Shown here: positions 7,877-10,189 of the stretch, piece after piece
How the letters are laid out: every line of letters begins with the position of its first letter
How positions within the stretch are numbered: position 1 is the first letter of the stretch
Assembly: GCA_023150055.1 (NCBI GenBank)
Contig: JAKLLP010000048.1
Span: 271-10,459, forward strand
Reading direction: 5' to 3'
Length of the DNA stretch: 10,189 bases
Origin: Gammaproteobacteria bacterium
GTDB lineage: Bacteria; Pseudomonadota; Gammaproteobacteria; Steroidobacterales; GCA-2729495
Notes under the pieces: model-generated
What the model saw: only the letters and a program-made list of their open reading frames with translations
Databases searched by the model: none
Told to the model about the DNA's origin: nothing
Translations under genes and position numbers: made by a program

Positions 7877-8710
7877 TCAAGCGGTCCGCTTCTTCTTGCG
7901 GAAACGGTCAAGAAGCTCCGGCGTCATGCCCTGTTCCTCGGCAAAGGCGTTGAAGTGCGCGAGCGTGACCTTGTCCCCGCCCTTATCGCGACACCAGGCC
8001 TCGGTCTGGTCGGTAACCATCTTGCGCACCATCGGCGGGATGGTCATGAGCGATTGCAGGGCGTCGGCATCCCAGGTCATGTGCAGTTGCACCTCGCCGC
8101 CCTTGAAACCGTCGGGCGTTTCACCGAGCTGGTGCTTCGTCATGTGACCGAGCGTGGTGTGGAAGTAATCCATGCGGTCCTCGTCGCCGAGACCGATCGG
8201 CAGGTTCATCCTGCGGATGCGGTCCTCCCGCCCCATCTCGATCAGTTCCTCGTCGAAGACCAGCGCCTTGATCCTGGCGATCACGATGCCGCTCGATTTC
8301 TCGAGCCGGATGATTTCCTCGGCCTCGCACTCGGCGATCTGCGGGCATTCCTGGATGCTCGGCGGCCTGACGTGCAGCGACGGGATCATGGTGAAGCGGG
8401 TGTGCTCGAGTTCGTTCACGCCCGCCGGGTAGAAGCGGGCGGTCTCCATCATGTCGTCGAGGTGGTCCGCGCTCGGGCAGTTGACCACGAATTCCTTCGT
8501 CGCGCAGATGTTCTGGAATGTGTGCGAGTCCTGGCGGAAGCCGACGATCATGCGCGGGTGCTTCGGCATGACGTCGTACTGCATGATGTGTGAGTAAGGC
8601 GCGGCATTGACGCGGCCTTCGCTGTCGAGCGTCGTGATGACGGTGATCAGCTTCGGAAACAACCAGATATCCGAGTACCAGAAGGGGCGGATCTTGGCTT
8701 CTTTTTTCAT
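7877..8710 (-). CDS. Flavin-reductase-like protein with C-terminal PCP_red-like domain
   Basis: The 277-residue product has an N-terminal split-barrel FMN-binding domain of the flavin-reductase-like/flavoredoxin type at about residues 15-170. Landmarks are LITVITTLDSEGRVNAAPYS, MIVGFRQDSHTFQNI, EFVVNCPS and, further on, CPQIAECEAEEI and IVIARIKALVFDE. Such proteins reduce flavin with NAD(P)H or bind FMN as redox partners. Residues about 208-265 (WDADALQSLMTIPPMVRKMV..E.WCRDKG..KVT) look like the PCP_red domain known from the C-terminus of the light-independent protochlorophyllide reductase B subunit. The start is fixed by a good GAGGAG site 7 bases upstream; the open frame continues to 9538 but there it is antisense to the next gene. 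It is first in the - strand block, so feeding reduced flavin to the LLM enzyme is a fair inference. Confidence 0.88.
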   Translation of the reverse strand: MKKEAKIRPFWYSDIWLFPKLITVITTLDSEGRVNAAPYSHIMQYDVMPKHPRMIVGFRQDSHTFQNICATKEFVVNCPSADHLDDMMETARFYPAGVNELEHTRFTMIPSLHVRPPSIQECPQIAECEAEEIIRLEKSSGIVIARIKALVFDEELIEMGREDRIRRMNLPIGLGDEDRMDYFHTTLGHMTKHQLGETPDGFKGGEVQLHMTWDADALQSLMTIPPMVRKMVTDQTEAWCRDKGGDKVTLAHFNAFAEEQGMTPELLDRFRKKKRTA

Positions 8711-8863
8711 CGTGGTGCTCCTCGCGTCCGTCAGCCAGTCTAGGCAGGTGCTCACAGGGGTTTGTAACAAATTGTATCCCCCGGCAATATTGCGCGCGGT
8801 GGCAGGCATACTCCGCATCGCTTCTTGGCCGCGCGGCGGTCGTGACTGAGAGTTCCGATAATC
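8711..8863. promoter_or_regulatory. Divergent promoter region with AT-rich palindromes
   Basis: These 153 bases separate the starts of the flavin-reductase-like gene and the + strand MFS gene, so both promoters should lie here. In otherwise GC-rich DNA there is an AT-rich stretch holding TTTGTAACAAA (8761-8771, perfect 5-bp arms around one base) and the perfect 10-bp palindrome GCAATATTGC (8784-8793). A weak + strand promoter match is TTGTAA, 17 bases, CAATAT within the same stretch. The palindromes are candidate operators; no regulator gene is present in the window. Confidence 0.45.
8718..8723 (-). promoter_or_regulatory. Ribosome binding site of the flavin-reductase-like gene
   Basis: GAGGAG on the - strand, 7 bases before the ATG at 8710. 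It decides the start and rules out the 276 further codons of open frame upstream. Confidence 0.8.
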
Positions 8864-10189
8864 ATGAGCGCCCAGCGCCCGGCAGCGGCAGAACTCGGGT
8901 ACCGGCTGAGCTTCCTGCAGTTCGCGCCCGGCATCACCCGGCGTAACGCCTGGACCTTCCTCTACGTCAACGTGGCGATCATGCCGATCGTCAGCTTCCT
9001 GAGTTTCTCCCAGCCGTATGTGCTCACGGAGATCGTGGGCATTGCGCCGGAGAAACACGGCCAGGTGACCGGCTGGCTGACCACGATCCACGAGATCGTC
9101 GTGCTGGCGCTGGTCAGTTACGTCGGTGCCTTGTCGGATCGCGTCGGACGCCGGCCGCTGTATGCGCTCGGTACGCTGATCTGCGCCTCGGGGTTTGCGA
9201 TCTATGCGATGGCCGGTGACGTCACCGATCTGTACCTCGGCCGCTTTTTCTATGCCATCGGGCTCGGTTTCGTCGGCGTGATGATTGCGGTGACCGCCGC
9301 CGATTACCCGGCGGAAAGTGCCCGCGGCAAGATGGCCGGGAGCACCGGTTTCCTCAACGGCGTCGGGGTCGGGCTCGCGACCGCGCTGTTCGCGAGCCTG
9401 CCGGCCGTGTTCGTGAGCCAGGGCGCGACCAGCGCAGATGCCGGCCGCTACATGCTCTGGGCGATGTTCGCCGTGGCGATATTGACGGCGCTCGTCATGC
9501 AGTGGGGGCTGCAGCCCGGCACGCCCTCGGGCAAGCACTCGCGCCTCAGCCTGCCGCGCGTGTTGCAGATCGGCATTCGCCAGGGCCGGGAGAATCCGCG
9601 GATCATGGTCTGCTACGCGGGTTCCTTCATATCGAGGGCCGACCTGACCCTGGTGGCCACCTTCATTTCACTCTGGCTGCAGCGGGTCGGCCGCAATGAA
9701 GGCATGGATGCCGCCGAGGCGATCGGCCGCGCCGGGCTGATGTTCGCGCTTATCCAGGGGGCATCGCTGCTCTGGGCGCCAGTCGTCGGTGTGATCGTCG
9801 ATCGCGTGCACCGGCTCGCCAGCGTGCTCGGCGCGCTCGTGCTCGCGGCCTGCGGCTACCTCCTGCTCGGCCTGCAGGAGCACCCGTTCGGGCCGGTGGG
9901 CTACCTCGGCGCGGTGCTGGTGGGCATGGGGCAAATGAGCGTGATCATCTCGGTGACGGCGCTGCTCGGCCAGGAGTCGCCGATCGACGCCCGCGGCGCG
10001 GTGATCGGCCTCGCCGGGTTCTGCGGCTCGGTCGGCATCCTCACCACGAGCCTGATCGGCGGGTACCTATTCGATTACTGGGACATATCCGGGCCCATCA
10101 TCCTCGTGGGCGTGGCCAACCTGCTGATCGCAGGGCTGGCGCTGCGGGTCTGGCTGAGGCAGGGTAGACCGATGCGGGTCGATCCCGCC
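8864..10189 (+). CDS. MFS transporter, 3' end outside window
   Basis: The frame is open from ATG 8864 through the window end, giving 442 residues of a major facilitator transporter of the inner membrane. A stop lies 21 bases upstream in frame, so the start is well bounded, though only a weak GAGAG precedes it. The helix 2-3 loop carries the classical motif A, GALSDRVGRRP (residues 88-98). The second-half counterpart is VVGVIVDRVHRL. Hydrophobic segments fit 12 helices, with a hydrophilic central loop (about 218-245). The last residues seen (RQGRPMRVDPA) are polar and follow the last helix, so little is probably missing. It is not closely similar to the MFS protein at 2793-4037, which has the YGW-type N-terminus. 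It is divergent from the catabolic block and may share its regulation. Substrate unknown. Confidence 0.9.
   Translation, partial: MSAQRPAAAELGYRLSFLQFAPGITRRNAWTFLYVNVAIMPIVSFLSFSQPYVLTEIVGIAPEKHGQVTGWLTTIHEIVVLALVSYVGALSDRVGRRPLYALGTLICASGFAIYAMAGDVTDLYLGRFFYAIGLGFVGVMIAVTAADYPAESARGKMAGSTGFLNGVGVGLATALFASLPAVFVSQGATSADAGRYMLWAMFAVAILTALVMQWGLQPGTPSGKHSRLSLPRVLQIGIRQGRENPRIMVCYAGSFISRADLTLVATFISLWLQRVGRNEGMDAAEAIGRAGLMFALIQGASLLWAPVVGVIVDRVHRLASVLGALVLAACGYLLLGLQEHPFGPVGYLGAVLVGMGQMSVIISVTALLGQESPIDARGAVIGLAGFCGSVGILTTSLIGGYLFDYWDISGPIILVGVANLLIAGLALRVWLRQGRPMRVDPA

Noticed and set aside
7822..7911. A 30-residue N-terminal extension of the hydrolase
   Set aside because: It would overlap the end of the upstream gene, is arginine-rich, and would put charged sequence ahead of the evident membrane anchor that begins at the ATG at 7821.
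8752..8937. A 61-codon - strand ORF across the divergent promoter and the start of the + strand MFS gene
   Set aside because: It overlaps the MFS N-terminus, lacks a ribosome site and shows no family resemblance.
8711..9538. Upstream extension of the flavin-reductase frame to give 553 residues
   Set aside because: The added part is antisense to the + strand MFS gene, is low-complexity in style, and a strong GAGGAG site marks the start at 8710.

Overview
The window comes from a high-GC bacterial chromosome, roughly two-thirds G+C by eye. Gene density is high, codons are GC-rich in the third position, and long spurious ORFs lie antisense to the real genes. The proB-proA pair, a small PspC-domain protein, an MmsA-type dehydrogenase and an FMN-type oxidoreductase without visible F420 genes fit a gammaproteobacterium. 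This placement is an inference; there is no rRNA or other marker to settle it. I see no tRNA, rRNA, CRISPR array, transposase, integrase or phage gene.

Left end (1-2270): the 3' part of proB (glutamate 5-kinase) and complete proA (gamma-glutamyl phosphate reductase) form a tight + strand proline-biosynthesis operon. A small PspC-domain membrane protein converges on it from the - strand, with a terminator-like hairpin between them.

Middle-left (2271-2792): 522 bases with no convincing gene. They hold two tandem copies of an 80-90 bp hairpin-forming repeat. A third copy, one arm only, lies at about 5214-5237.

Centre (2793-8710): five genes all on the - strand. In transcription order they are a flavin-reductase-like protein with a C-terminal PCP_red-like domain, a membrane-anchored alpha/beta hydrolase, an MmsA-type CoA-acylating aldehyde dehydrogenase, a luciferase-like (LLM) flavin oxidoreductase and an MFS transporter. 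Gaps of 55-120 bp suggest one or a few transcripts. Together they could take up a substrate (MFS), oxygenate it (LLM enzyme supplied with reduced flavin), hydrolyse an ester, lactone or C-C bond (hydrolase) and convert a semialdehyde to an acyl-CoA (MmsA). That pathway is an inference; no substrate can be read from the sequence.

Right end (8711-10189): a 153-bp divergent intergenic region with AT-rich palindromes separates this block from a second, unrelated MFS transporter on the + strand that runs off the window end.

Most worth a second look: the hairpin repeat family, the PCP_red-like tail on the flavin reductase, the Asp-to-Asn change at the usual catalytic acid position of the hydrolase, and the co-directional oxidoreductase/hydrolase/dehydrogenase/transporter set as an unassigned catabolic cluster. 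I did not find a clear-cut new defence or mobile system.
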